A stretch of 64,000 nucleotides of DNA from Clostridium estertheticum (GTDB taxonomy: Bacteria; Bacillota; Clostridia; Clostridiales; Clostridiaceae). The stretch is from positions 620,001-684,000 of the forward strand of contig NZ_CP086239.1 of assembly GCF_026650985.1 (NCBI RefSeq). Reading direction: 5' to 3'. Of this stretch, positions 44,896 to 53,654 are shown in pieces. A program made the position numbers and the translations under genes. The first letter of the stretch is position 1. The number at the start of each line of letters is the position of its first letter. The notes beneath the pieces were generated by a model. That model was not told where the DNA came from. It did not search any database and saw only the letters and a list, made by a program, of their open reading frames with translations.

Positions 44896-44943
44896 TAGGG
44901 TGTTCGGACTTCCAGTCCTTACCCCACGTTTTTTGAAAACGGT
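44896..44943 (+). ncRNA. Recurrent hairpin motif, copy 1
   Basis: Sequence order TATAGGGTGTTC - GGAC - TTCCA - GTCC - TTACC - CCACGTTTT. GGAC pairs with GTCC around the TTCCA loop and GTG with CAC outside. A second hairpin CGTTTT..AAAACG follows at once. It lies 48 bp before the polymerase-like gene. Related copies are at 48,271 and 50,650. Confidence 0.65.
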
Positions 44944-44991
44944 ATGCTTATATAAAATAAAAAATCAATTATGAAAGGAATGATGTAGATA

Positions 44992-47900
44992 ATGAAACAT
45001 GTAAAATTATTGAAAATCAATCAGTCAAATATTAATGAAGAAAATGAGGTTTGTAACTTAGAGGATATTAATACGGTTAAAGTCGGGACTTACAATTTCT
45101 TAATTAAGTCATTGGAAACCTATAGAAAAAATGATTTTAAAGATGATGAACAGATTACAGAATTTATAAAAGTAATGTTGCCAAGTAATGAAGAAAAGGC
45201 GCAGGAACAATGGATTTGTGAAATAATATGGGAAAATAGACTATACAAAGCATGGTTTGCTACAGTAGGCGGAATGAAACAGCAAGATAGGACTAGCAAA
45301 AGTAAATGTGAAGTTATATTTGTAAAAGCAGATATCGATTTTAATATATGGTTTGAAAATATAATTTCTTTAGGTAAATTTGCTAAAGTAGATAAAACTA
45401 AAGATATGTATGTCAATAAGAAAATATTATCAAGAATTTCATTAGCAACTTCTGAATTAATAAGTGAAATAGATATGCCTAACATAATAATATTACCTCA
45501 GGCACATTTAGATTGGAAGAAAGCATATAAAACGGTAGAGCCTAAGGATGTTGAATATACAGATAAAGGTAATGAGAAAACTGGTGTAGATTATGATTTA
45601 GTAGATTATAATTTTGACACAAATAAAAGAGATAAAGATGGAAAAGCAATAGATATAATGGATATATTCGACGGTGGAGGAGTTGCTACTCATAAGGTTA
45701 TGGATGCAATAGGAAAATCACTAGGGAGAAATGATGTGGATTTTGCAATTATTAGAGGGTTTGGTATAGCTATTAAGGGTATGGTTACAAGATTTAATAT
45801 TATAGAATACTTAGAAGTTATGTATAACAAAACAGGAGATACAGATTTCTGTAGAAAAGTTAATGATAAATTTGAATTATTAGATATGTATAAAAATTGG
45901 AGACATGTTACAGATAACACATTATTACTTAACGAATCAATGGTTAAATTGGTAGATATGTTTGAAAATATGGAAGAGTATACTTCTTTATTAGAAAAAT
46001 ACAACACAGAAAAATTTATGGATGTATACAACTTATTAAATAAATTATATATAACTAAAGTCAATAAACATAATAGTAAATTAAAACAATATAGACGTAT
46101 GAATTATCAATTAATGAATGGGTTAGCCTTAACTAATGAAGAATATAACATTTTAGCAGAGCAAGATTTTAGATTATTTAAGAAAGTTTTAAAGCCGTTT
46201 GACAAAGATGTTGCTCCTGGAGAATTTATAACAAACATTGATTACATAAATTTATTTTATAACCAATGTTCAGAAAATGAAAAAGAAGTTGATGATCTAA
46301 AGGAAATTACTAATGTTGTAGATAAAAGTAATGCACTTATTAACATAAATAAGGATAACATAAAATTATCTTACGTTAAAAAGAATCTAGCCAAACTTGT
46401 AGAAAAGAAAATAAGAGATATGGCTAAGGGGAGAATTACATTAAAAGCTACATATAATTATATAGCAGTAGACCCAATAAGTTATATGAACTTTGCTATG
46501 TATAGGGAATTGGGTACTAATGGCTTAGCAGAAGGTGAGTTTTATTGCAGTTCTATAGAAGATGGAAAAACGAGAACAATATTTAGAAATCCATGTATGG
46601 CTTACTCAGAAATCCATAATGTAAATTTTGTTAGAAACATATTTTTAGATAGTTGGTTATGCCAAAGTGAGGAACTTGTTTATTTTAATGATAAATCAGA
46701 TATTTTAAATTTGATGGGATCAGCAGATAAAGATGGGGACTCTTGCACAATGGTAGATAATGAAATAGTTAAAAATGCGGTAGTAATACCGAAGGATAAT
46801 AAATACTTTATATCACTTGCAGATGGTAAGAAAGTTCCTTGTAAATTTGATGATGAGGGCAGGTTTAAAGCTACATATACACCTTCTGGAAACTTGATAG
46901 GAGATGTTGCAATTATGGGAGCAAGTGTCAACAATAATAGTCAATCATTAAAAACATTTATAAGTAAAACAAACAAATTTTATAGCTGGGAAGAAGTTAC
47001 TGATAAATTAATAAAACATAATGAAGTTGATTTAGCAGAAAAAACAGAAGATGAACAATATGAGATAATTAAACATTTTATAAAAACTAATTTAATTGAT
47101 ACAGGTATTTTAAATTATAGTAACAACGCAGATAATGAAATATTAAGGGAAGAAATAAAACAAAATTTTTATAACAATGAAAAAGAGATTTATTCACTTT
47201 TATATGTTAGTAGTTTAGTAATAGATTCCCCTAAGACTATGAATGTAATATATGTAGAACAGTATACAAAGTTTATAAAAGAGGATTATCCTCGAAAAGC
47301 TAATTTCTTGCAATACGCCAAAAGATTAGAGAATGTTAGGGGAAAAGACTATGCATATTCAATAAATTCTCTTTTGGATAAATTTGGAGATAGAGTCCAA
47401 GAAGAATTATTAGATACTATTGTAAATAGAAGGAAAGATTTTAGTGATAATGCGAAATTATTACAAAAACAATTAGTAAATGAAAATTATATTAAAGAAA
47501 ATGCGGAAAAGGCTTGGGATGAAATAAGTGAAATGTTTAATTTATATAAAATTGATTTGGCTAAAAATAAAGTGATTTTAGATAAAGCTAATAAGATAAT
47601 TAAAAGAAAAGAAGCAGAGCATTACGAAGCTTATGAAAATGTTTCAGATAAATATGCTGATGCTCGATGGAAAAAAGACATGGAAGATATAAAGAAAGGA
47701 TATAGCATTAATAATAAAAAATATTATAAAGGTTTAGATGTCATTGATGCAGATTTCACATTAAAAGCTAATAAAATAATAGTGAATAATGATATATATA
47801 GTGTAGCTATAGCTTTAAGTAAATTAGATAACGTTTCAGAAAGATTTATTATTAACTTTTTTATGAGTGCATTAATTAATGTAGATAATATTAGTCCAAG

Positions 47901-48273
47901 CCTTAAATATTGTTATGTTAAAGATGAAACTGGCGATATTGAATATATGTATAACACTTATAAAAGATTAGAGAAACAGGTCAATTTATCCGATACAGTT
48001 ATAGAAAAATTATCGATGAATGATCTAGTTAGATATAAGTTAGCAGCAGAAGTAAGATTCAAAAATATAGATGCTAATTTAGTTGAGTGTATTGAAGATG
48101 GATTAACTAAAAATGGATTTTATTATTTAGATATAACTAAGTTAGAAACATTCCCAGAATTTAAAGAAATAGTAGAAGGTAGAGAAATAGTAGAAGTTAA
48201 GGGATTTATGTTAAAGAAAGATGGCACTAAACATATTACTGAAAATACATTTGGAGTATGTATTTCATTATAG
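44992..48273 (+). CDS. Putative single-subunit RNA polymerase, DxDGD (QDE-1/YonO-like)
   Basis: 1,093 residues. The key region is residues 515 to 590: GEFYCSSIEDGKTRTIFRNPC (R532-N-P-C535), then after 40 residues LMGSADKDGDSCTMVDN with D579-x-D581-G-D583. In cellular RNA polymerases and in QDE-1-type and YonO-type enzymes, DxDGD in the second double-psi barrel binds catalytic magnesium, and an RNPC-like strand lies upstream of it in eukaryotic-type RNA-dependent polymerases. Length also fits. Residues before 450 and after 700 are unrecognised, mostly helical. Template (DNA or RNA) is unknown. It is followed by a DUF5659-like gene and a helicase. An alternative would be a chance DxDGD in an unrelated protein. 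Confidence 0.65.
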   Translation: MKHVKLLKINQSNINEENEVCNLEDINTVKVGTYNFLIKSLETYRKNDFKDDEQITEFIKVMLPSNEEKAQEQWICEIIWENRLYKAWFATVGGMKQQDRTSKSKCEVIFVKADIDFNIWFENIISLGKFAKVDKTKDMYVNKKILSRISLATSELISEIDMPNIIILPQAHLDWKKAYKTVEPKDVEYTDKGNEKTGVDYDLVDYNFDTNKRDKDGKAIDIMDIFDGGGVATHKVMDAIGKSLGRNDVDFAIIRGFGIAIKGMVTRFNIIEYLEVMYNKTGDTDFCRKVNDKFELLDMYKNWRHVTDNTLLLNESMVKLVDMFENMEEYTSLLEKYNTEKFMDVYNLLNKLYITKVNKHNSKLKQYRRMNYQLMNGLALTNEEYNILAEQDFRLFKKVLKPFDKDVAPGEFITNIDYINLFYNQCSENEKEVDDLKEITNVVDKSNALININKDNIKLSYVKKNLAKLVEKKIRDMAKGRITLKATYNYIAVDPISYMNFAMYRELGTNGLAEGEFYCSSIEDGKTRTIFRNPCMAYSEIHNVNFVRNIFLDSWLCQSEELVYFNDKSDILNLMGSADKDGDSCTMVDNEIVKNAVVIPKDNKYFISLADGKKVPCKFDDEGRFKATYTPSGNLIGDVAIMGASVNNNSQSLKTFISKTNKFYSWEEVTDKLIKHNEVDLAEKTEDEQYEIIKHFIKTNLIDTGILNYSNNADNEILREEIKQNFYNNEKEIYSLLYVSSLVIDSPKTMNVIYVEQYTKFIKEDYPRKANFLQYAKRLENVRGKDYAYSINSLLDKFGDRVQEELLDTIVNRRKDFSDNAKLLQKQLVNENYIKENAEKAWDEISEMFNLYKIDLAKNKVILDKANKIIKRKEAEHYEAYENVSDKYADARWKKDMEDIKKGYSINNKKYYKGLDVIDADFTLKANKIIVNNDIYSVAIALSKLDNVSERFIINFFMSALINVDNISPSLKYCYVKDETGDIEYMYNTYKRLEKQVNLSDTVIEKLSMNDLVRYKLAAEVRFKNIDANLVECIEDGLTKNGFYYLDITKLETFPEFKEIVEGREIVEVKGFMLKKDGTKHITENTFGVCISL

Positions 48274-48316
48274 GGTGTTCGGGGTTCCACCCCTTGCACC
48301 ACGTTTTGTGGAAATA
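48271..48316 (+). ncRNA. Recurrent hairpin motif, copy 2
   Basis: Starts at the stop codon of the polymerase-like gene: TAGGGTGTTC - GGGG - TTCCA - CCCC - TTGCA - CCACGTTTT. Compared with copy 1 the inner stem changes from GGAC/GTCC to GGGG/CCCC, so two pairs change on both strands while the loop is unchanged. Confidence 0.65.
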
Positions 48317-48407
48317 GAAGTGAAAATTACGAACGTATTAATTAAAAGATTATGGAGTTAACAGAGATTAAAAAATAATTACACAATTAAGAAAGGTGGC
48401 AATATTA

Positions 48408-48593
48408 ATGGAGAATAAAAAATATTACAATATTGAGAAAAAAACATTAGCTGAAGCGTTAAATTTCATCGGGTTCAAATTTTATCGTTACACAGGAGAT
48501 TCAGGGAAAACAATTTATGGATTTGTTGACGGTGAGGATTTTAGAAAAGCTATGAATGGATTATTTGAATTAAGAACTTCAATTAGAAACTAA
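48408..48593 (+). CDS. DUF5659-like small phage protein
   Basis: 61 residues from ATG 48,408 (AAAGGTGG upstream). YYNIEKKTLAEALNFIGFKFYR followed by FVDGEDFRKAMNGLFEL follows the DUF5659 pattern (L-A-x-x-L...G-F-K, then F-x-D..L), a small family of phage and plasmid proteins of unknown role. Sits between polymerase-like and helicase genes, so it may be an accessory of either. Confidence 0.6.
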   Translation: MENKKYYNIEKKTLAEALNFIGFKFYRYTGDSGKTIYGFVDGEDFRKAMNGLFELRTSIRN

Positions 48594-48624
48594 TAATATG
48601 TAATAAGAGAGGAGTCAATTAATA

Positions 48625-50271
48625 ATGAATAAATTAAATTTAAAATGGGTTGCTGAAGAAATAGGCGATGAATATAAGAAGTGGAGAAAAGGTGACGTTG
48701 CTAAATTACTTGCTCAAACTGGTACAGGTAAGACATATTTTATTAAGAAAATTTTAATACCTCACATGAAAGATTATGAGAGGTTACTGTACATATGTAA
48801 TAGAACTAATTTAAAAAGACAACTAAAAGTAGATTTATTAGAACAACTTAATAGACCAGTCCCATATTTAAAGAGTGAAAAAGGTGAATACATATTATAT
48901 AAAGGTAATAAAATTCTTGATGTAGATGAACTAGACAAAATTACTGAAATTGCTAATATAACAATTTGCAGTTACCATGCTATACAAAAGAGTGAATTAA
49001 AAAAGAAATATAACATAGGTAAACAATATGATGAAGTACATTATGATTATATTGTAATGGATGAAGTACATTTTCTCCTTGCAGATGGTGGATTTAATAA
49101 TCTTTGTAGACTAGCATATCAGAAATTAATACTTGAAAAGAATCGTAAATCTATTAAGATATTAATTTCTGCTACAATGGATGAACTAAAGGAGCCTATA
49201 GCAAATGTGGTAGAAGGATATTTGGGAAAGAAACCTACATTATGGGAATATACTACTGGAATAGATTATAGTTATGTTAATGTTAAATATTTTATGAGTA
49301 TAAAAGATATAATTGCGACAATTAAAAATGATAAAACTGATGAGAAATGGTTAATATTCGTTACAAAATTAAAGGATGCTACAGATATACAAGAAGAGTT
49401 TGGTAAAGAAATATGCTCAATTGTAAAAGCTGGAGATAAAACGGATGAACTCAATAATATAATTACTAATAGTAGATTTGAATGTAAAATTCTATGTGCA
49501 ACAAAAGCTTTAGATAATGGAATTAATATTGATGATATTAAACTAACTAATATTGTTATTATGGCATGGGACAAAATAACTTTTATACAAATGTTAGGAC
49601 GTAAAAGAGTAGACATTGAAGATGCCCAACAAATTAATTTATATATTGCCACTAGGTATAAGAAAAGTTTTACAAATAAATTAAAAGGTTGTATAGATAA
49701 AAGAATTGAAGTTGATTTATTTGAAGATCATATTAACGAATTTAATTTTAAATATGATAACTCTTTAGATAAAATCGGAGAAATGAATGACTTATTCTAT
49801 AGAGATAATATAACTAAAGAATGGGGATTAAATTTAATAGGAGATAAAAGGTTAGAACTAGATACTATTGCATTTAAAAAAATACTAGACAATTTTAATA
49901 TGGTAGGTAAATTTACTTTCGTGTGTATACAATTATTTTGGCTAGGATTAACTAAAACTTTTACAGAGGATAATTATATTGAAAATGTAATATTAGTAGA
50001 TGAGGTTCAAAATTTAGAAAATTACATAGAAAGCATATTAGGACAGAAATTATTTTCTGATGAGCAACAACAATTATCAGATTTAATAATAAAAGAATTG
50101 ATAACTATAGGTGATGGAATAGATTATAGAACTAAGAAACTTAAACCCTCTACAATAGAAACTATATTAAGAATTCAACTAAATTTAGAATATGGAGTTA
50201 GTCCAACTAAACAAGAAACTAAAGGTGAAATGAAGAGTAAAAGATACATAATAATAACTAAAATAATATAA
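48625..50271 (+). CDS. SF2-type DNA/RNA helicase
   Basis: 548 residues with helicase motifs: I LAQTGTGKT (Walker A, residues 29 to 37), II VMDEVHFLL (D146-E-V-H), III ISATMDE (182 to 187), a VI-like MLGRKRVD in the second domain (about 330), and LCATKALDNGINI. This is the superfamily 2 layout with a DEVH box. The C-terminal 150 residues are unrecognised. Directly behind the polymerase-like gene, it could help replicate or transcribe the phage genome. Confidence 0.82.
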   Translation: MNKLNLKWVAEEIGDEYKKWRKGDVAKLLAQTGTGKTYFIKKILIPHMKDYERLLYICNRTNLKRQLKVDLLEQLNRPVPYLKSEKGEYILYKGNKILDVDELDKITEIANITICSYHAIQKSELKKKYNIGKQYDEVHYDYIVMDEVHFLLADGGFNNLCRLAYQKLILEKNRKSIKILISATMDELKEPIANVVEGYLGKKPTLWEYTTGIDYSYVNVKYFMSIKDIIATIKNDKTDEKWLIFVTKLKDATDIQEEFGKEICSIVKAGDKTDELNNIITNSRFECKILCATKALDNGINIDDIKLTNIVIMAWDKITFIQMLGRKRVDIEDAQQINLYIATRYKKSFTNKLKGCIDKRIEVDLFEDHINEFNFKYDNSLDKIGEMNDLFYRDNITKEWGLNLIGDKRLELDTIAFKKILDNFNMVGKFTFVCIQLFWLGLTKTFTEDNYIENVILVDEVQNLENYIESILGQKLFSDEQQQLSDLIIKELITIGDGIDYRTKKLKPSTIETILRIQLNLEYGVSPTKQETKGEMKSKRYIIITKII

Positions 50272-50273
50272 AT

Positions 50274-50324
50274 AACCAGTTTTACTTTTTTTCTAATTAT
50301 ATAGATTGATTAGTAAAACTGGTT
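50274..50324. repeat. 13-bp perfect inverted repeat after the helicase gene
   Basis: AACCAGTTTTACT and AGTAAAACTGGTT with a 25-base loop. No T-run follows, so it is not a standard terminator. Confidence 0.7.
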
Positions 50325-50420
50325 AGAAAAAAAGTAATAAAAAAATAATTAAATTTATTAAAGTTTTAAAAAAAGAAAAAATAAAATAATATCATGGCTT
50401 AAGGGTGAATTGCGTAGCAA

Positions 50421-50484
50421 GAGGGGGCAAAGCAGAAATAATTTCTCCCACTCTTTTAAGGGGAAATTATCTGCCCCTTACCTC
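50421..50484 (+). ncRNA. Long hairpin GAGG..CCTC
   Basis: GAGG.GGGCA..AGAAATAATTTC pairs with GAAATTATCT.GCCCC..CCTC across about 64 bases with small bulges. G+C content of the arms stands out against the A+T-rich surroundings. Confidence 0.5.
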
Positions 50485-50528
50485 TATAGTGGAATACTCA
50501 ATATAATATTAATAAAATTAAAAATATA

Positions 50529-50583
50529 GGGTATCGCCTTTTTGGCGATTATCCGTCCGATATAGGACTTGAGCTTGGCTCAA
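50529..50583 (+). ncRNA. Three consecutive hairpins
   Basis: GGGTATCGCC with GGCGATTATCC (one bulge), GTCC with GGAC, and TTGAGC with GCTCAA follow each other without gaps. Confidence 0.5.
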
Positions 50584-50649
50584 CTTAATACTGTATAAGA
50601 GTAAATAATAATTTACAAATATAGAAAATAAAACTTATCTGAGTATATT

Positions 50650-50694
50650 GGGACAACGGGGTTCTACCCCTTATGCCCTCGTTTTATGGAAGTA
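50650..50694 (+). ncRNA. Recurrent hairpin motif, copy 3
   Basis: GGGACAAC - GGGG - TTCTA - CCCC - TTATG - CCC - TCGTTTTATGGAA. The outer pair set is GGG/CCC where copies 1 and 2 have GTG/CAC; inner stem, loop and trailing CGTTTT are conserved. Lies 186 bp before the next gene. Confidence 0.6.
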
Positions 50695-50879
50695 TTGTTA
50701 TAAAATGTAGCAAGCAGATTTAAAGTAGTTTATTAATTTAAGCTACTTTTATTACGTCCAAGAAATAAGTAGTCAATATCACTATTAACAATTGAGTAGG
50801 AATTGCGAGGAATAATCGCCACTTACTCTTTTTTATATGTCAAATAAAATAATATAAATTAGAGGAGAAGTGATTAGTA

Positions 50880-51365
50880 ATGGAAAAATATCAAATGGAA
50901 TTAAATGAAATTGGAGTAGTAGCGATGGCGGTTAAGAAAAATATTGAGAAAAGATTAGTAGAATGTGTAAATACGGAATATTGTAATGAATATATTGCAC
51001 TAAAAATAATGAATAGAGATATGTGCAGTTACAGAAAAATGATTGTGGCATATGAGGAAGATAAAGACGTACAAGAGTACGAAGAAGAATTTGTTGATAA
51101 GTATTTTGAGGATGATTGTGAACCTTTTAGAGCCACAGAATTAGAAATATTTATACATAATTTATTGATAGAAAATGGCTGTCAAGAAATTTTTACAGAT
51201 ACTAATTGTATATATTGCGAAGATAATTCAATTGATTTAGTAGATGTATTTAGTTTTGAGTATTATCCTAAATTTAACACTATAATAATCAAAACAGATT
51301 GTGAAATATGTATGATCGAACTTGATTATGATTTTATGACGGTTATTGATAAGGAAGGTGTTTAA
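50880..51365 (+). CDS. Acidic phage protein of unknown function
   Basis: 161 residues with strong acidic bias (DKYFEDDCEPFRATELE) and several cysteines. No family recognised. Start ATG 50,880 behind AGAGGAGAAG. It opens a run of small genes (to 52,134) that overlap or abut and are presumably one transcript. Confidence 0.6.
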   Translation: MEKYQMELNEIGVVAMAVKKNIEKRLVECVNTEYCNEYIALKIMNRDMCSYRKMIVAYEEDKDVQEYEEEFVDKYFEDDCEPFRATELEIFIHNLLIENGCQEIFTDTNCIYCEDNSIDLVDVFSFEYYPKFNTIIIKTDCEICMIELDYDFMTVIDKEGV

Positions 51366-51366
51366 T

Positions 51367-51528
51367 ATGTTAGAAATGAAATTAGATAAGATTATTAAAA
51401 TATTAGATGAAATAAATGAGAGATTGGATAAATTGGAAAATAAAGATAAGAAAATTAATATTGTTACAAATAGCAGAATTTTAGGAAGTAGACCAACTAG
51501 ATCAACTATAAAACTGGGAGGTAGATAA
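51367..51528 (+). CDS. Small coiled-coil protein
   Basis: 53 residues from ATG 51,367 (AAGGAAGGTG upstream; the preceding stop is adjacent). MLEMKLDKIIKILDEINERLDKLEN is a heptad coiled coil; the tail is basic (SRPTRSTIKLGGR). It probably self-associates; function unknown. Confidence 0.6.
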   Translation: MLEMKLDKIIKILDEINERLDKLENKDKKINIVTNSRILGSRPTRSTIKLGGR

Positions 51529-51530
51529 TT

Positions 51531-51965
51531 ATGGATATATTAGAGGCTTTGGTAGAAATTGAAACTAAGGGTACAATTCAGGAACAGGCGAATAAACTCT
51601 TTGACGAAATGTATTGTTATAAGAAATTAATAGCAGGAGTAAATACAAAAATACAAAATAAACATTATGAACTTGTATTAGATGAATTATATTTAATGAG
51701 AACGAAATATGAGGTTAGATCAGATTATGTTAAAAATCAATGTTGTTATTTAAATAAAGAAATAATTGAGACATTTTCTGTTATAGAAGAGTTTGTGGAA
51801 TTTGAAGATTTTATTGATTTATTTGAGCTTAATGCTGATGAAATTGACAAAGAAGAAAGTTTCTATAGTAATTTACTAATGAATTCAGGGAAAATTGGAA
51901 TGTGTGTTAGAACAGGATTACTTCAAAATGAAAAAATTATGTGTGAGATGTGTGAGGATGTGTAA
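51531..51965 (+). CDS. Helical phage protein of unknown function
   Basis: 144 residues, mostly helical and acidic (EFVEFEDFIDLFELNADEIDKEE), starting 2 bp after the previous stop with GGGAGG upstream. No motif recognised. Confidence 0.6.
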   Translation: MDILEALVEIETKGTIQEQANKLFDEMYCYKKLIAGVNTKIQNKHYELVLDELYLMRTKYEVRSDYVKNQCCYLNKEIIETFSVIEEFVEFEDFIDLFELNADEIDKEESFYSNLLMNSGKIGMCVRTGLLQNEKIMCEMCEDV

Positions 51966-52134
51966 TTTAGAAGTTTATCCATATAATTCATTTAAAGAAA
52001 AACTACATATAATTAAAAGTAATAAAGGCAGGTTCACCGATTTAGGAACTTGTCTTTTATTTATGGATTTTTTTGATAAACATGAAGATTCAGTAGCAAA
52101 AATGTGTTATTTAGAACGTAACAAGGTTAATTAA
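51928..52134 (+). CDS. Possible small cysteine-containing protein overlapping the previous gene
   Basis: From ATG 51,928 the frame gives 68 residues starting MKKLCVRCVRMCNLEV. It overlaps the previous gene by 38 bp and has no clear ribosome site, so expression would need coupling. Kept because it fills the gap to the next gene; moderate doubt. Confidence 0.4.
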   Translation: MKKLCVRCVRMCNLEVYPYNSFKEKLHIIKSNKGRFTDLGTCLLFMDFFDKHEDSVAKMCYLERNKVN

Positions 52135-52253
52135 TTACATAGATGACAGAGAAATTTTGTGCTGAAGTGAGAAGTAAGCACTATTAAATAAATTTAATTA
52201 CAGTGAGGACTAGAAAGGTTAGAGGCTTTCAACGGTTTGGGATGGTGTTTTTA

Positions 52254-52790
52254 ATGAAAAAAGAATTAAGAGAATCGCAAGGAGTATATGCAACACATGT
52301 AGTAGAAGGGGATATAAATTACGTGCTGATTGCAAGTGGTGTTTTAGGAGATAGAATAGTAGGGAATCCAAGTAAATTACGCAGAGGTGTACATCATTGT
52401 AAGGAATTACAAAAAGTATACGATAGAACAAATATCGTAAAAATGGAAATATTACAAGTATGTTTGAGTGCAAAGGAAGCGAGGGATTTAGAAAATGATT
52501 ACATGGATTTCTATAGAAAACTAGAAGGTGTGGTTGTTTTAAATAAATATCCAGCGGTTTGTTCAAAGGAATATAAAAGAATATTAAATAAAGTAAAAGT
52601 TATAGAAATAAAAATGTTATTAGCAGAAGGTAAAATGAAAAATAAAGACATTGCGGCGGAATATGGTTGTGATTCTTCATTAATAAGTAAAATTAAGACG
52701 GGACTATTATGGTCAAATGTTAATATAGAAAAAAATGAAAGTATTCTAGTACCTTCATTCGTTGATAATAACGCTAGTATATTATCGTAA
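52254..52790 (+). CDS. GIY-YIG-like protein with C-terminal helix-turn-helix
   Basis: 178 residues from ATG 52,254. Residues 8 to 90 resemble a degenerate GIY-YIG fold: GVYATHVVEGDINYVLIASG, LRRGVHHCKELQ, and LENDYMDFYRKLEG. Residues 115 to 150 form a helix-turn-helix (MKNKDIAAEYGCDSSLISKI) like the DNA-binding ends of homing endonucleases. It may be a free-standing homing or regulatory nuclease. The catalytic Tyr and Arg positions are not clear. Confidence 0.55.
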   Translation: MKKELRESQGVYATHVVEGDINYVLIASGVLGDRIVGNPSKLRRGVHHCKELQKVYDRTNIVKMEILQVCLSAKEARDLENDYMDFYRKLEGVVVLNKYPAVCSKEYKRILNKVKVIEIKMLLAEGKMKNKDIAAEYGCDSSLISKIKTGLLWSNVNIEKNESILVPSFVDNNASILS

Positions 52791-53177
52791 GCTTTATAAT
52801 TATTATAGCTATCATAACACATAAAAACATAATTGTAAAATAATACATAAAATAGAGTGTAAACTTTTTATTACACTCTATTTATTAATTAGACTTATGG
52901 TTATTAAGATACTCTTAATCTTCAGCAGAGACATAAATTTAGTAAGTATGAATAAGTAACAGTGATCTTTCTTAAATGGAAAATTAATATATATGTTTAT
53001 TGACTTTGATATAAATAAAATGTAGTATTGAAATATACAAAACATTTGTTCCATGTATGCTTTTTAATAAAATGTAGAATTGAGTGTTTCAGCAAAATTA
53101 AGTTTAATTAGAATTATTGATTCAAAGGTATTGATTGTGATTATAATATAAGTAATAATAAAATTGGAGGTGTTAAA
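52791..53177. other. Non-coding stretch with terminator and promoter DNA
   Basis: 387 bp. After the terminator at 52,849-52,884 the sequence is A+T-rich with TTATAATA at about 53,141, a likely -10 for the following pair of genes. Confidence 0.5.
52849..52884 (+). terminator. Terminator after GIY-YIG-like gene
   Basis: AAATAGAGTGTA (52,849) pairs perfectly with TACACTCTATTT (ending 52,882). Only a short T-stretch follows. Confidence 0.7.
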
Positions 53178-53651
53178 ATGGAAATTAGGTATGAAGTTCA
53201 GGATATAGCAAATTATTTTTTATCTAAGAGTGATAAAATAACACCGAAAAAGATACAAAAATTATTATATTTTGCATATTCATGGTATTTAGCTATGATG
53301 AATAATAGTGAAAAAATAGAAACAAAGCTTTTTGATGAATCCTTTGAAGCATGGATACATGGGCCTGTTTGCCCACAAATTTACAGTGATTATAAAAAGT
53401 TTGGTGCTAACAACATAGGCAAATATGAAGGTGAGCTTATTGATTTTACAGAGGATGATTTGGATGTATTGGAACAAATATGGGGTATATATGGAAAATA
53501 TAATGCAAATCAATTAGAGAGCATAACCCATCAACATGAACCATGGAAAAAGACTAGAGAAATTGCCAAGTGTTCATCTAATGACTGGTGTTGTGAAGAG
53601 ATTAGTGATAAGGTAATATTTAATTATTATGTAAGAAAACTCGAGGCATAA
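53178..53651 (+). CDS. Panacea/DUF4065 (SocA-like) domain antitoxin
   Basis: 157 residues matching the Panacea family: VQDIANYFLSKSDKITPKKI, QKLLYFAYSWYLAM, and the invariant FEAWIHGPVCPQIYSDY. These domains neutralise very different toxins encoded beside them, or act as proteolytic adaptors. Start ATG behind TTGGAGGTG. The next gene begins 3 bp after the stop, as in toxin-antitoxin operons. Confidence 0.85.
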   Translation: MEIRYEVQDIANYFLSKSDKITPKKIQKLLYFAYSWYLAMMNNSEKIETKLFDESFEAWIHGPVCPQIYSDYKKFGANNIGKYEGELIDFTEDDLDVLEQIWGIYGKYNANQLESITHQHEPWKKTREIAKCSSNDWCCEEISDKVIFNYYVRKLEA

Positions 53652-53654
53652 TTA

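Larger units (their letters stand above)
50272..50879. other. 608-bp non-coding stretch rich in secondary structure
   Basis: No gene is supported. It contains a 13-bp inverted repeat (50,274-50,324), a long hairpin (50,421-50,484), three adjacent hairpins (50,529-50,583) and motif copy 3 (50,650-50,694). Candidate roles: replication origin, structured RNA, or regulatory sites for the polymerase-like protein. Confidence 0.6.
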
